Below are positions 18,024-26,560 of a stretch of DNA of 64,000 nt, in pieces (position 1 is the first letter of the stretch; every line of letters starts with the position of its first letter). A program made the translations under genes and the position numbers. Origin of the DNA: Mycobacterium marseillense (GTDB lineage Bacteria > Actinomycetota > Actinomycetes > Mycobacteriales > Mycobacteriaceae); contig NZ_AP022584.1 in NCBI RefSeq assembly GCF_010731675.1, positions 806,001 through 870,000 on the forward strand. The letters run 5' to 3'. The notes below the pieces were generated by a model. The model did not search any database, had not been told where the DNA came from, and saw only the letters and a program-made list of their open reading frames with translations.

Positions 18024-18315
18024 GGGCTGACTCCTCTGCTTCACCCCGATCGTGCCGGTACTGCCGTCGGGACTCCGAACACTCAATGCCTATTGAACCC
18101 GGAGACACCGGTTCGATTCGGCAACTCAACGCGCGTGCATGTCGTACCGCAATTTGAGTGCCGAGATCGTCAGAGCCCAAGCTTCACCGTGCACGCGTCG
18201 TACCGTGCGGTCGCGACTGCTTCGAAAGCGCGACCAATACGGTCGTTGGCGGCTGAGAGCTCAAGACCACGGGGTGTGTCGGCTCGGTCATGTGTTGACG
18301 GCGCAAACTAAAGGG
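18024..18315. promoter_or_regulatory. divergent control region between NACHT and HEPN genes
   Basis: 292 bp separate the two divergent defence genes and should contain both promoters. The NACHT gene has a clear Shine-Dalgarno sequence; the HEPN start has only TAAAGGG directly before ATG. A TTGACG sits 24 bp before the HEPN start without a good -10 partner. No strong palindrome was seen. Confidence 0.35.
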
Positions 18316-19707
18316 ATGCAGTCAGCAAAGACGGGGCCTGTAGACGGGACGTTCTGGCAGATCGACACGCCCGAGCGCCAGGTTCGGGGCCAACTAACGA
18401 TTGCGCCGACACCCGTAATGGAGACGCTAGGACCGATCTTCCAAGAACGTGCTTACCGCGTCGAAGTGTCCCAGCACGGTGGAACCACCGTCATCCACAG
18501 CGGCGACTCGGACGATCACGTGGCCGACTGGTCCCCGCGCGACATTCACGGGGTGCTCGACAACGGGCAGCGGGTATCGCTGGTCGGCGCGCAGGGCGGG
18601 ATGAGAGATCCCAGTGGCACCTTTCCACCGCAGTACCGCCAACGGTTCGGCACAATCCGACACGCCATCCTCGACGTACACGTTGGCCGCGAGCAGGAAT
18701 TCTCTACCTGCAGATTTCGCCTCACCGGCCCTAATTGGCTGCGGCACCGCGACGGACGCGCCGAGACACTCGGAGGCGGCCATCTCATTTCCGTGACCGA
18801 GGGCAGCAATCACTGGATTGAGTTCATTCCCGCCGAGCCGATGAGCGTCCTGGACTACGACCGGTCGGTCCTGCACCCCATCGAGACGCTGGCGACTCTC
18901 GTCACCTCCAACCCTGCCGACACCGTGGAACTATCGGTTCGACAGTCCACCGACAGCCCCTGGCTCCGGGTGCACCGACACGAGGAGCCGACGCCAACCG
19001 GACACCATGAACTATTCGATGCCTCGTACCTCACCCCCGAGCGCGGCGCCCTCTGGATCGACTTTCGACAACGCAGCAACGGGCTCGACGCCGTCGTCGT
19101 CGACGACTTCAGCGGAGTGGCCGTACAGACCGCCGTGCTCACCCTCGCGTCCGTCGCCGAGGGCCTACACCGCCGAATCTATCGAGACAAACGACGCATA
19201 CCCGCACTGTCCAAATCCGACCTCAGAGCAGCACGAAAGGCAGCGCGCGCCGCAGCTCTAGAGTCGGTTCGTACCGCCGATCGCGGCGACCGTTTCGCGC
19301 TGACGGCGGCGGACCTCACGGCGTTCGGCGAAGCTATGGACAGCGCGTTCGGTCACATCAACGAGTCCACGTTTCGCACCATGATGGACGACCTGGTGGA
19401 CACCGCCGTCGCCGCGGTACCGGGCATCGTCGCCGAGTTCGCAGACTGGCCGGCCGCGATCCACTCCGTGCGCAACATCCTTGCCCACCGGGGCACCCAC
19501 GACGATCGTGACGCTCACGATCAATTCATCAACGCCCTGATAGCCGCGAGTTACTCGCTGCAATGGGTACTGCGCACCGTTCTACTCCTTCAAGCGCAAG
19601 TCGATGCGAGCGATATCGGCGAAGCCTATCGGCGGTCGTCGGCATACAACCACCATCAGACCAACGTCCGCGAATTCCTGAAGGGAACCGCATATGCACG
19701 ACGATAG
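18316..19707 (+). CDS. ApeA-like HEPN-domain protein, candidate anti-phage RNase
   Basis: A 463-residue protein with the layout of ApeA defence proteins: an N-terminal beta-rich domain of about 290 residues and a C-terminal HEPN domain. The start resembles ApeA N-termini (GTFWQIDTPERQVRGQLTI, then a segment on sugar-like TLGGGHLISVTEGSNHWIEF). The HEPN catalytic motif is R386-N-I-L-A-H391 in HSVRNILAHRGTH, fitting Rx4-6H, preceded by FRTMMDDLVDTAVAAVPGIV. The HEPN family cleaves RNA, commonly tRNA, so abortive infection is the likely outcome. It starts at ATG 18316; the upstream in-frame region has no good start. The SEC-C/HNH gene follows 51 bp later and is probably cotranscribed. Confidence 0.78.
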   Translation: MQSAKTGPVDGTFWQIDTPERQVRGQLTIAPTPVMETLGPIFQERAYRVEVSQHGGTTVIHSGDSDDHVADWSPRDIHGVLDNGQRVSLVGAQGGMRDPSGTFPPQYRQRFGTIRHAILDVHVGREQEFSTCRFRLTGPNWLRHRDGRAETLGGGHLISVTEGSNHWIEFIPAEPMSVLDYDRSVLHPIETLATLVTSNPADTVELSVRQSTDSPWLRVHRHEEPTPTGHHELFDASYLTPERGALWIDFRQRSNGLDAVVVDDFSGVAVQTAVLTLASVAEGLHRRIYRDKRRIPALSKSDLRAARKAARAAALESVRTADRGDRFALTAADLTAFGEAMDSAFGHINESTFRTMMDDLVDTAVAAVPGIVAEFADWPAAIHSVRNILAHRGTHDDRDAHDQFINALIAASYSLQWVLRTVLLLQAQVDASDIGEAYRRSSAYNHHQTNVREFLKGTAYARR

Positions 19708-19758
19708 GCGCGCGCCACTAACGGCCGCACCGCCCGCTAACAAGGGCACGATTCGCCC

Positions 19759-20724
19759 GTGGTGAAGCCTTTCACTCCCGCGGTGCGACCAGTGCCGTTC
19801 CATCACGATGGAAGTACCGCCGCATGGTGTAACGCACTGTGTCCCTGCGAATCTGGCCTGCCATCGGAAGACTGTCACCTCCACCGACCGACTGGAAAGT
19901 GGCGCCTACCCTCCTATCAGCCACGCCTGTCCGGACCCGTGACCGGATTCGGCCATCGCCGCTGCTATGCCGCCAGCACCAACGACTGCGACGCCAGACT
20001 GACCCTTGAGCACCCGCTAAGTAAGGGCATTCTCAAAGACATCGGCGACGGCACTACCGTGACAGCCAGCAATACCTACTGGCAACAGGGCTCTCCGACG
20101 CCAACTAGCCTTCCGATCACCACGATGGGCTCGAAGATGTTGTGTAACAGACACAATAACGCCCTGCATAAGTTCGACGACGCCGCGCTCGAGGTCTATC
20201 GGACGCTTGAGCGCTTCCAACTCGCACAGATTCGTCCCCCCGACCCTCACGGCAACGAATTCAACCTCGTCAGCGGCGAGCTCTTCGAACGATGGATGCT
20301 CAAGGCTCTGTGGGGCATGACCACCGGGGCCAAGACTGCACCCACCAGCATGCGAGACAAGCGCGAACAAAAGATGTTCATGCATTATCTCTTTCGGGAC
20401 GGACTACTACCTCGGGGGTGGGGCCTGTACATTCGGAGCCTCACGAAAAGCTTCGTACGTCAGTACACGACGGCCATGGAAACCAAAATCGAGGTTCGAG
20501 ACGACACCTTCCTCACCGGAGACATGACGCTCGGAGCATTTACATTCACGTTCGCTGCCGGAAAACTTGAAGCGGGCAACGGCGCGGTGGCCCACCACCG
20601 ACCCGATGGAATACGGATGTTCTCCCAGTTCGAGAATACCTGCAAGACTCTCGCATTCGCGTGGGACCACCAACGCCACGCGCCGGCAAACTTCGTCGAT
20701 ATCAATTTTCGCGGCAACCGATAG
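19759..20724 (+). CDS. SEC-C motif plus HNH-like nuclease protein
   Basis: A 321-residue protein. Near the N-terminus, C28-P-C30-ESG...DC39-H40 matches the SEC-C zinc motif (CPCxSG...CC/H). An HNH-like zinc nuclease site follows: C69, C77, E84-H85 in TLEHPLSKGIL and C129-x2-H132-N133 in LCNRHNNALHKFD. The remaining 180 residues (FERWMLKALWGM; RDKREQKMFMHYLF; NRxD-type loop RPDGIRMFSQFENT) match no domain I recognise. GTG 19759 is used; the first codon is followed by another GTG. Its position 51 bp after the HEPN gene and at the end of the island suggests a partner effector or modulator. Function is not established. Confidence 0.65.
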   Translation: MVKPFTPAVRPVPFHHDGSTAAWCNALCPCESGLPSEDCHLHRPTGKWRLPSYQPRLSGPVTGFGHRRCYAASTNDCDARLTLEHPLSKGILKDIGDGTTVTASNTYWQQGSPTPTSLPITTMGSKMLCNRHNNALHKFDDAALEVYRTLERFQLAQIRPPDPHGNEFNLVSGELFERWMLKALWGMTTGAKTAPTSMRDKREQKMFMHYLFRDGLLPRGWGLYIRSLTKSFVRQYTTAMETKIEVRDDTFLTGDMTLGAFTFTFAAGKLEAGNGAVAHHRPDGIRMFSQFENTCKTLAFAWDHQRHAPANFVDINFRGNR

Positions 20725-21274
20725 CCCAGCAGTTCAGGGCCAGCCGCGAAGCCACCAGTAGTTCTGTACCAATCGCCCCGTGCCCATGCAAGACCTGTGC
20801 GAACCTTTCAGAAGCCGCGGATCTATGCGGTATCCCGACCAAGTTTCTAAAAATGATGGCGCCTGACGGCCTAATCCCCGATGCCCATTCAGGCCGCATA
20901 GCGGGAGGACACGACGGGACGGAAATGGCGGGTATACCAGTACGCGCCTAGTACGGTGTTCAACACGCATTGCGCTCATTTCGAGCAACCCTCCCCTGGT
21001 GCGCCCGATCTCTCGACGCCAACGTCTTACGGCACTTTCGATAGTCCACCGTCGCTTCTCATCAGATGAATCACGACGGTGCCGTGCGACTCTCGCCTAA
21101 CGCCTCGGCAAGTTTGGGCGAAAATCCCTCGGCAGCAGCAGCTTTGGGTGGATGGCACCCAATGTACTCAAACCCATCCTTGTCAGGTGCCGGTTCAATC
21201 GAGTGTCTTTCGACGTTTCGGCTGCTTGGTTGCCCGCCGCCACTACCCATTACCCGTGGGCGGGAACCCAAAGG
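20725..21274. other. 550-bp gap at the right end of the island
   Basis: No well-supported gene. A reading frame at about 20780-20951 encodes SEAADLCGIPTKFLKMM and GLIPDAHSGRI, faintly like an excisionase or HTH fragment, but it lacks a start and any further domain. The candidate right attachment repeat lies at 21059-21080. Confidence 0.4.
21059..21080. repeat. candidate right attachment repeat of the island
   Basis: TCATC-A-GATGA palindrome (21059-21069) followed by ATCACGACGGT; 18 of 21 bases match the left copy at 11380-11400 in the same orientation. It lies after the last defence gene. Confidence 0.35.
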
Positions 21275-21958
21275 TCAATCGGCGATAAGCTCCCGGAACA
21301 GGGTGCATTCGACCGCGTGCCACTCACGGACCAGGATCTCGTTGGTCTGCGGGTCGGTGACCACTTCGGCACGCCAGGGAAGGCATTCCGGGCAGGCCAC
21401 GATCTCATATGCCTCGCCGACTTCGTTGAAGGCGCGCAGGTCGACCGGCGCAATCGGCGCGTGAAAGGTTATGTCTGGCCGCGGAGGTCGCGGGTGTTCT
21501 CGTCTTTGTCGTAGTCGGGGCGACGTCGGACGGCGGGCCTGTTCGGCGCGTTCGTCGTCGGCGAAGTCGTCGGGAGTCAGGGCCCGGCCCAGTCGCCCCT
21601 CGAGGCAACCGATGCACAGAAACCCGCTGGGGTGCCCGGCAGTGGCCCACAAAACCTCGTCGACCTTGTAGGTCTCGTCCCAGGTATCTGCGCCGCAGTC
21701 TTCGCAACGGCATTCGAGCGCGACGACGACCCACGTGAAGGACAGCGCCGCCCCATGGGTCATGGTGACGTCACGCCGGCCGTCGCCGCCACGAACCAGC
21801 GACACGGTCACGCCATGCTCACGGCAGTAGCCGTCGACCGCGTCGTCGACAGCGTCTTCTACTTCGCTCAGCGTCTGGAGTTCGTCGTCGAGGACGGCGC
21901 CGTCCCGACTGAGCTGCCACACGTGGTGCACACCTGCCGTCAGCCGGTATTCGAACAC
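21275..21958 (-). CDS. hypothetical Cys-pair protein
   Basis: A 227-residue protein that I do not recognise. It has three Cys pairs, CRCEDCGADTWD, CIGCLEG and CPECLPW, which could bind one or two zinc ions, on acidic surrounding sequence (TLSEVEDAVDDAVDG). A basic Arg-Pro stretch at about residues 140-165 (RPTSPRLRQRREHPRPPRPD) is likely disordered. Start ATG 21958 is followed by FEYRLTAGVHHVWQLSRDG. The next gene upstream on the same strand starts at 22797 and ends 38 bp away, so both may be cotranscribed. It lies just outside the right island repeat and may be host or cargo. Confidence 0.6.
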   Translation of the reverse strand: MFEYRLTAGVHHVWQLSRDGAVLDDELQTLSEVEDAVDDAVDGYCREHGVTVSLVRGGDGRRDVTMTHGAALSFTWVVVALECRCEDCGADTWDETYKVDEVLWATAGHPSGFLCIGCLEGRLGRALTPDDFADDERAEQARRPTSPRLRQRREHPRPPRPDITFHAPIAPVDLRAFNEVGEAYEIVACPECLPWRAEVVTDPQTNEILVREWHAVECTLFRELIAD

Positions 21959-21996
21959 CTGATCCTCCCCGGGTCACGAGAAAATACAATGCTGCG

Positions 21997-22797
21997 CTAC
22001 GCGCCAGCGGCTTTCAGATTGTCCAGCGTCTCGATCACGTGGTCCACCAAAATCGGCATGACCACAGTGACCGACTTCTGCTCGGCCACTGTGGGGAGTT
22101 CGATGTTTTCGGTGTACCCGAACTCAACGTTCAGAGGCACCGATACATCGGCGGGTGAATCGCCCGGCTTCCGCAAGGGACGGCGGAGGGTCACAGAAGC
22201 GACCAGCGCCCCATCCGTCATCTCGCGCGGCTTGTTATCGACCCTTTCGACGTCGCCAGTCGTGCTAGTGATGTCGAAAGCTTCGTTGCTGTAGCTGACC
22301 ACACGCACTTGGCGGTGCTTGTCACGGTTGACCAGTCCGTTGAGCAGAGCGAACGAATGCCAATCGGGTTTCTGCGCCTTAAATGGTTGGGAGTCTTCGA
22401 TGACCTGCAGCACAGCCGGTTCCGTGAGCGGTGCGAGCTTGGCCTGAGCACCTGCCCATTCGGAAGCCTTCGCGATCAGTGGATACTGCAGCGCACGCTC
22501 CTGCGCCGCGGTCAACGTTTGCCTGGCTGATGCGTGGCCAAACAGGGCGTGGTCGAGCGCTGCTCGAAGGTTGGTCAGGATGTCGCCAACAATGAGTCCC
22601 CAGTTCTCCGGGGGTGGCTGCTTGACTTTCACCCGAAAGTTGACGACCACCAGCTCAGGCTGAAACATGTGATCGACAACCTCCCGCACGAATTCGTGGG
22701 GTTCGGACGCTCGGTACTCGTCTACCGACGCTCGCAGTATGGCGAGGTGTTCCTGCGCCCGTCTCGCCTTTGCATACGCACTATCCAGTGATCCCAC
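21997..22797 (-). CDS. conserved hypothetical actinobacterial protein
   Basis: A 266-residue protein beginning at GTG 22797 (VGSLDSAYAKARRAQEHLAILRASVDEY). A helical N-terminal region is followed by HMFQPELVVVNFRVKVKQPPPENWGLIVGDILTNLRAALDHALF, and later NGLVNRDKHRQVRVV, which together look like a helix-hairpin structure with conserved RxxxDH and RDKHR elements. The pattern recurs in actinobacterial hypothetical proteins; no function is known to me. The ORF is open further upstream to 22935, but that part is basic and compositionally different. It may form an operon with the Cys-pair gene. Confidence 0.65.
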   Translation of the reverse strand: MGSLDSAYAKARRAQEHLAILRASVDEYRASEPHEFVREVVDHMFQPELVVVNFRVKVKQPPPENWGLIVGDILTNLRAALDHALFGHASARQTLTAAQERALQYPLIAKASEWAGAQAKLAPLTEPAVLQVIEDSQPFKAQKPDWHSFALLNGLVNRDKHRQVRVVSYSNEAFDITSTTGDVERVDNKPREMTDGALVASVTLRRPLRKPGDSPADVSVPLNVEFGYTENIELPTVAEQKSVTVVMPILVDHVIETLDNLKAAGA

Positions 22798-23161
22798 GCG
22801 AATATGCTGCAGAACCCACCGAGTCGGGTCAAGGGATCTCGCGGGCCGGTGGTAGCAAACATTCCCCAGTCCCGATCTAGAGTGGCCGTGGCGGCATCTG
22901 CACTGCAAACGGGGCCCGAACCTCCCTCGGTGCATCCGGAGCGATTGCGGCCGGCATCGGTGCTGAATACGACGGAATCGAATACGGCGGGTTACCAGTA
23001 AAAAGGACCGCGCATTGGATCGATGATCTGATCGCTCCTCCGTTTCGCCTGCGGCCGAGATGGTCGCCGCGGAGCTCGCAGGAAAAAACGTGTGGTTTGC
23101 GGTTGACTGTCATTCGACGCGAGCAGCGCTCGCGAGGGGGCCAACCGCGAGAGGAACGACT
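22798..23161. other. 364-bp intergenic region before the chloroperoxidase-like gene
   Basis: No gene supported. Perfect inverted repeat CGCGAGC-AGC-GCTCGCG at 23118-23134 lies 27 bp upstream of the start codon at 23162 and could form a leader hairpin. The ribosome-binding site GAGAGGA is 6 nt before the ATG. Confidence 0.4.
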
Positions 23162-23980
23162 ATGCCTGCCATCACTACGTCGGATGGTGCCGAGATCTTC
23201 TACAAGGACTGGGGCTCTGGTCAGCCGATCGTTTTCAGTCATGGCTGGCCGCTGACGGCCGACGACTGGGACGCGCAGATGATGTTCTTCTTGCACCACG
23301 GCTATCGGGTGATCGCTCACGACCGGCGCGGTCACGGCCGATCCGAGCAGACCGGGAACGGCAATGACATGGAGCACTGGGTAGCCGACCTGGCCTCGTT
23401 GACCGAGCAGCTCGACCTGCACGACGCCATCCATATAGGGCACTCCACCGGCGGCGCTGAGGTGGCCTGCTACGTGGCGCGCCACCAGGAGCGGGTCGCC
23501 AAGGCGGTGTTGGTGTCCTCCCCTACACCGAGCATGGCGCAGACCGAGAACAATCCGGGCGGCCAACCCCAGGAGTGGTTCGAAGCGGTGCAGGCCGGTG
23601 TCTTGGGAAATCGATCGGAGTTCTTCCGCGCCGTGCCGGAGGGCCCGTTCTACGGATTCAACCGATCAGGGGTGGAGCCGTCTGAGGCGGTGATCGCGAA
23701 CTGGTGGCGACAGGGCATGTCCGGTAGCGCCCACGCTCACTACGAGACAGTGTTTTCCTGGCTGCACGATTACACCGAGGATCTGCGCGCGATCACCGTT
23801 CCGGTCCTGGTGATGCACGGTGACGACGATCAAATCGTTCCGTTTGCCAGTTCGGTCCCCCGAGCGGTCGACCTACTCCAGAATGGCGCGTTGAAGACCT
23901 ATGCCGGCTACCCGCACGGCATGCTGACCACGCACGCGGATGTCCTCAACCCGGATCTGCTCGCATTCATCGCGCCTTGA
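23162..23980 (+). CDS. alpha/beta hydrolase, non-heme chloroperoxidase-like
   Basis: A 272-residue hydrolase of the cofactor-free haloperoxidase/esterase group. It has the oxyanion motif FSHGWPL, the substrate-pocket segment AHDRRGHGRSEQ, and the nucleophile elbow GHSTGG (IHIGHSTGGAEVACYVARHQ). The catalytic Asp is in VMHGDDDQIVPF and His in YPGYPHG-type YAGYPHGMLTTH. These match chloroperoxidase annotations, though the physiological reaction is usually ester or peroxy-acid hydrolysis. The start at 23162 has a clear Shine-Dalgarno sequence, so the open frame up to 23060 is not used. It stands alone between unrelated genes. Confidence 0.9.
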   Translation: MPAITTSDGAEIFYKDWGSGQPIVFSHGWPLTADDWDAQMMFFLHHGYRVIAHDRRGHGRSEQTGNGNDMEHWVADLASLTEQLDLHDAIHIGHSTGGAEVACYVARHQERVAKAVLVSSPTPSMAQTENNPGGQPQEWFEAVQAGVLGNRSEFFRAVPEGPFYGFNRSGVEPSEAVIANWWRQGMSGSAHAHYETVFSWLHDYTEDLRAITVPVLVMHGDDDQIVPFASSVPRAVDLLQNGALKTYAGYPHGMLTTHADVLNPDLLAFIAP

Positions 23981-24068
23981 CGGTGCCCCGACGCTCTCCT
24001 TGACGGAATCCACCGACTGTCTTTGTCGTTCGACGAGTTCGGCAGATTGAGTCGATTCCTGATTCGGG

Positions 24069-24677
24069 CTATAGCCCGGACGGGACGACCTTGCCGTTCA
24101 CCGTCACATTGACCTGGTCGGTCGTCGGGTTGTACTCGATCTTGCCGTGCTCGAAGGTCGACACCTGCAAATCGCCGACGGCGTTCACGTCGCTGGTGGG
24201 AAAGCCCAGCGGACCCGCCGAACCGTTACTGCCGGTGACCGCGGGCGTGCCGTCGGGGGCGCGCGGGATATTCCAGGCATCACGGATCTTGCCCAGGGTG
24301 ATATACGCAGGCGTGCCGGCCGCGTCGTTCTTGGCGGTGCTCACGCCGCCCTGAAACTGCTGGAACACTAGGCCGCTGTCCCGCTTTCCCGCGTTACGGT
24401 CACCCGTCAACGGTTTGCCGAGAGCCTGCCGCTGCTCCTCGGTCGCCGACGAGTACTTGGCAGCGATCGGGCCGGTCAGAGTCACCTCGACGTCGCGCTC
24501 CCCTCTGAGCTTCACCTCGGGGGGCTGCGCCGGCGTGTTAGACACGGAGCTGGCGTTCACGCTGGTCTGAGGTGGCGACGACGCGTCGACGCTCTTGCCA
24601 TTGCTGCAGCCCGCAGCGAACAGCGCGACTGCGGCCAGGCCGACGAATGCCGCGTGACGGTATGCGATCGTTCTCAT
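24069..24677 (-). CDS. lipoprotein with LGFP repeats
   Basis: A 202-residue exported lipoprotein. The signal peptide MRTIAYRHAAFVGLAAVALF ends in the lipobox AAGC, with Cys as the acylated residue. A Ser/Pro/Asn-rich linker follows, then LGFP-type repeats: ALGKPLTGDRNAG...GLVFQQFQGG, AYITLGKIRDAW and GPLGFPTSDVNAVGDLQVSTFEHGKIEYNP. LGFP repeats in mycobacteria and corynebacteria are linked with cell-wall arabinogalactan or mycolyl anchoring. The start at 24677 places the signal peptide at the N-terminus; upstream codons to 24746 are non-signal and disregarded. It is monocistronic on the minus strand. Confidence 0.88.
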   Translation of the reverse strand: MRTIAYRHAAFVGLAAVALFAAGCSNGKSVDASSPPQTSVNASSVSNTPAQPPEVKLRGERDVEVTLTGPIAAKYSSATEEQRQALGKPLTGDRNAGKRDSGLVFQQFQGGVSTAKNDAAGTPAYITLGKIRDAWNIPRAPDGTPAVTGSNGSAGPLGFPTSDVNAVGDLQVSTFEHGKIEYNPTTDQVNVTVNGKVVPSGL

Positions 24678-25122
24678 GCGTTCCTCTCGCGTCTCCCTAT
24701 GGTGTCGGTCAAGATGCCGCGGACCTCCTCGCCGGGCCGGGACCATAACCCAACTACTCGAGTGGCGCAGGCGATCGCGGTCTAGGTAGCTTCGAACGAA
24801 CTTACGCCTCGGTCATAGACCGCGAGCCAAAGCACCTGAGTAACGATCACCGGTGCTCGATGAAATCCACCATGGGCTTGGCGGGCGAGTTCCATGACAT
24901 CCCATCGATGTCCGGCACGGCGCAGTACGCAGAAGTTGAATCTGCAGAGTTACCAGTAATCCGAAGGATTCTGCTATCGCACGCTGCGGCCCTTGGCCGC
25001 TACGACCAAAGTGCGTACATCTACGACGAAACTGGGTATTGTCGATAGCCGGGCAGATCGATCTGTAATATCAACGCGCCCAGCAAATTTCGCGGTATCG
25101 AGAGCTGCGGTATTGTCTAGTC
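24678..25122. other. 445-bp intergenic region
   Basis: No supportable gene; a 62-codon frame at 24860-25048 has no recognisable features. GGTATTGTC occurs twice, at 25035-25043 and 25109-25117. The second copy forms the -10 element of the SRPBCC gene. Confidence 0.35.
25111..25116 (+). promoter_or_regulatory. -10 element, probable leaderless start
   Basis: TATTGT matches TANNNT, and six bases separate it from the ATG at 25123. Transcription should start at or next to the first codon. Confidence 0.55.
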
Positions 25123-25605
25123 ATGCACGGCTTTGCGACGATCGATATGAACGCTTCACCGCAGGCCGTGTGGTCGTTGATCAGTGACGTAACACAGATT
25201 GGGCGGTTTAGCCCAGAGACGTTCGAGGCCCAGTGGCTTAACGGGGCTGTCGGTCCTGCAGTGGGTGCGAAGTTCCGCGGGCACGTGAAGCGCAACGAGA
25301 AGGGCCCGACCTACTGGACTGCCTGCACCGTGACTGAGTGTGATCCGGGACGGGTATTCGCGTTCGCCGTGCGGTCACGACCGTTGGGGCTTCCGATTGC
25401 GCCGAGCAACACGGTACAGGTCACGTGGCGCTTCAGTCTGAGCCCGACCAGCGGCGGAGGTACCTCGGTAACCGAGTCGTTTGAGTTGAGAGACATCCCG
25501 GCGATGCGGCTCTACTGGCGGGCTCTCGGCTGGTTGCGCGGTCCACGGTTGATGGAGGACATGAAGCGGACACTGCGCGCGATCAAAGACGCGGTCGAAC
25601 AGTAG
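25123..25605 (+). CDS. SRPBCC (START-like) family protein
   Basis: A 160-residue helix-grip protein. It opens FATIDMNASPQAVWSLISDVTQIGRFSPETFEAQWL, the classic SRPBCC start in which the first strand is followed by a conserved Asp-aromatic turn. GAKFRGHVKRNEKGPTYWTACTVTECDPGRVFAFAV and FSLSPTSGGGTSVTESFELRD continue the fold. The C-terminal helix is MEDMKRTLRAIKDAVEQ. The fold binds hydrophobic ligands; enzyme or carrier role is unknown. The promoter predicts a leaderless mRNA. It faces the alpha/beta hydrolase gene convergently, 48 bp apart. Confidence 0.88.
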   Translation: MHGFATIDMNASPQAVWSLISDVTQIGRFSPETFEAQWLNGAVGPAVGAKFRGHVKRNEKGPTYWTACTVTECDPGRVFAFAVRSRPLGLPIAPSNTVQVTWRFSLSPTSGGGTSVTESFELRDIPAMRLYWRALGWLRGPRLMEDMKRTLRAIKDAVEQ

Positions 25606-25653
25606 CAGCACTGCCTGTTTTCTCGCAGTGTGTACGCCTGTCACGTCCTCGGA

Positions 25654-26556
25654 TCAAGAGCTGTGCTGCGCCCAATGTTGTTGCAGTGCTGGGATGAATT
25701 CATCGGCGCGATAGTCCGGGAAATGCATCCGCGCGCCGTGGACGGTGGTGATTCCTACGGTGCCGGGGATTAGATCGGCAAGGCGTCGAGCCCATTTCAG
25801 CCGAAAGAACACGTCACCGGTCCCCCACACGATCAGGGTTGGCACCATTAGCGCGCCGAGTTCGGACCGTACCGCGGCCAGATCGGTTGAGGATATGGCC
25901 GTGACCAGACGTGCGAAGGCGCGCGAGGATTCTGGTGTCCCGAAGACGGGGTCGTAGTAGGCATCGACGACTTCCGCGGGGAGTCGGCCCGGGTGCGGAC
26001 AGCCTGCGGTCAGCCCGCTCAGCTTGAGCCGGCGACTTGCGGCAACACGGGGTCCGATCCGGGCAAGCAGCCCCAGGCGGGCAGCGACGGCAACGGGTTT
26101 GAACAACGTCGGCGGGGTGTTTCCCTCGGTGTCGCAATTGGTCAGCGTGAACGTCGATAATCGCCGGCCCACATGTGCGGCGACGATTTGTGCCACTGCC
26201 CCGCCAGTATCGTTGCCCACCAAGTCAAACCGATCCAAGCCCAAGTGCTCGCAAAGCTCGACGACGCGACGCGCCAGCCCCGTCAAGGTCACGTCGGCGT
26301 TGGCCGGCGCCGGTGGTGTGTGCCCATGACCGGGAAGGTCCACCACGATGCAGCGCCGCCGGTCGCCGGCCATTGCGGCGATGACGTGCCGCCACAGCAA
26401 GCTGTTGGCGAGGATGCCATGAATGAACACCGCGGGACGACCGGAGCCGACGTCGAGGTAGCTGATGGGACCGGAAGGGGTGCTGGCGTAACGGCGATGG
26501 TCTTCTAGCGTGCAAATGTTCATGCCCGTGCCTTCAAATTTGGATACTGCCGCCAT
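25654..26556 (-). CDS. alpha/beta hydrolase with Asp nucleophile (dehalogenase-like)
   Basis: A 300-residue hydrolase. The HG motif is AVFIHGILANSLLW, and the nucleophile elbow is GNDTGG (DLVGNDTGGAVAQIV), where Asp replaces Ser, as in haloalkane dehalogenases and epoxide hydrolases. The acid is in LIVWGTGDVFF and the base is His in GARMHFPDY. Substrate is unknown: dehalogenase or epoxide hydrolase chemistry both need this Asp. The start at 26556 lies just after a CATACCT-T-AGGTATG operator and the divergent TetR gene, so it is almost certainly repressed by that regulator and induced by its substrate or a related molecule. Confidence 0.85.
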   Translation of the reverse strand: MAAVSKFEGTGMNICTLEDHRRYASTPSGPISYLDVGSGRPAVFIHGILANSLLWRHVIAAMAGDRRRCIVVDLPGHGHTPPAPANADVTLTGLARRVVELCEHLGLDRFDLVGNDTGGAVAQIVAAHVGRRLSTFTLTNCDTEGNTPPTLFKPVAVAARLGLLARIGPRVAASRRLKLSGLTAGCPHPGRLPAEVVDAYYDPVFGTPESSRAFARLVTAISSTDLAAVRSELGALMVPTLIVWGTGDVFFRLKWARRLADLIPGTVGITTVHGARMHFPDYRADEFIPALQQHWAQHSS

Positions 26557-26560
26557 GTCG

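Noticed and set aside
18105..18125. GGTTCGATTC, like the T-loop of a tRNA
   Set aside because: No acceptor, anticodon or D arm can be folded around it; the T stem itself lacks five pairs.
20780..20951. Possible excisionase-like fragment at the right island end
   Set aside because: Only one helix-turn-like stretch, no start codon or recognisable family; kept as a note in the intergenic entry.
22990..24962. Shared word GTTACCAGTAA near 22992 and 24950
   Set aside because: Eleven-base matches are expected by chance many times in 64 kb, and the flanks differ.
24860..25048. 62-codon frame upstream of the SRPBCC gene
   Set aside because: No ribosome-binding site, no motif, and amino-acid composition unlike neighbouring genes.
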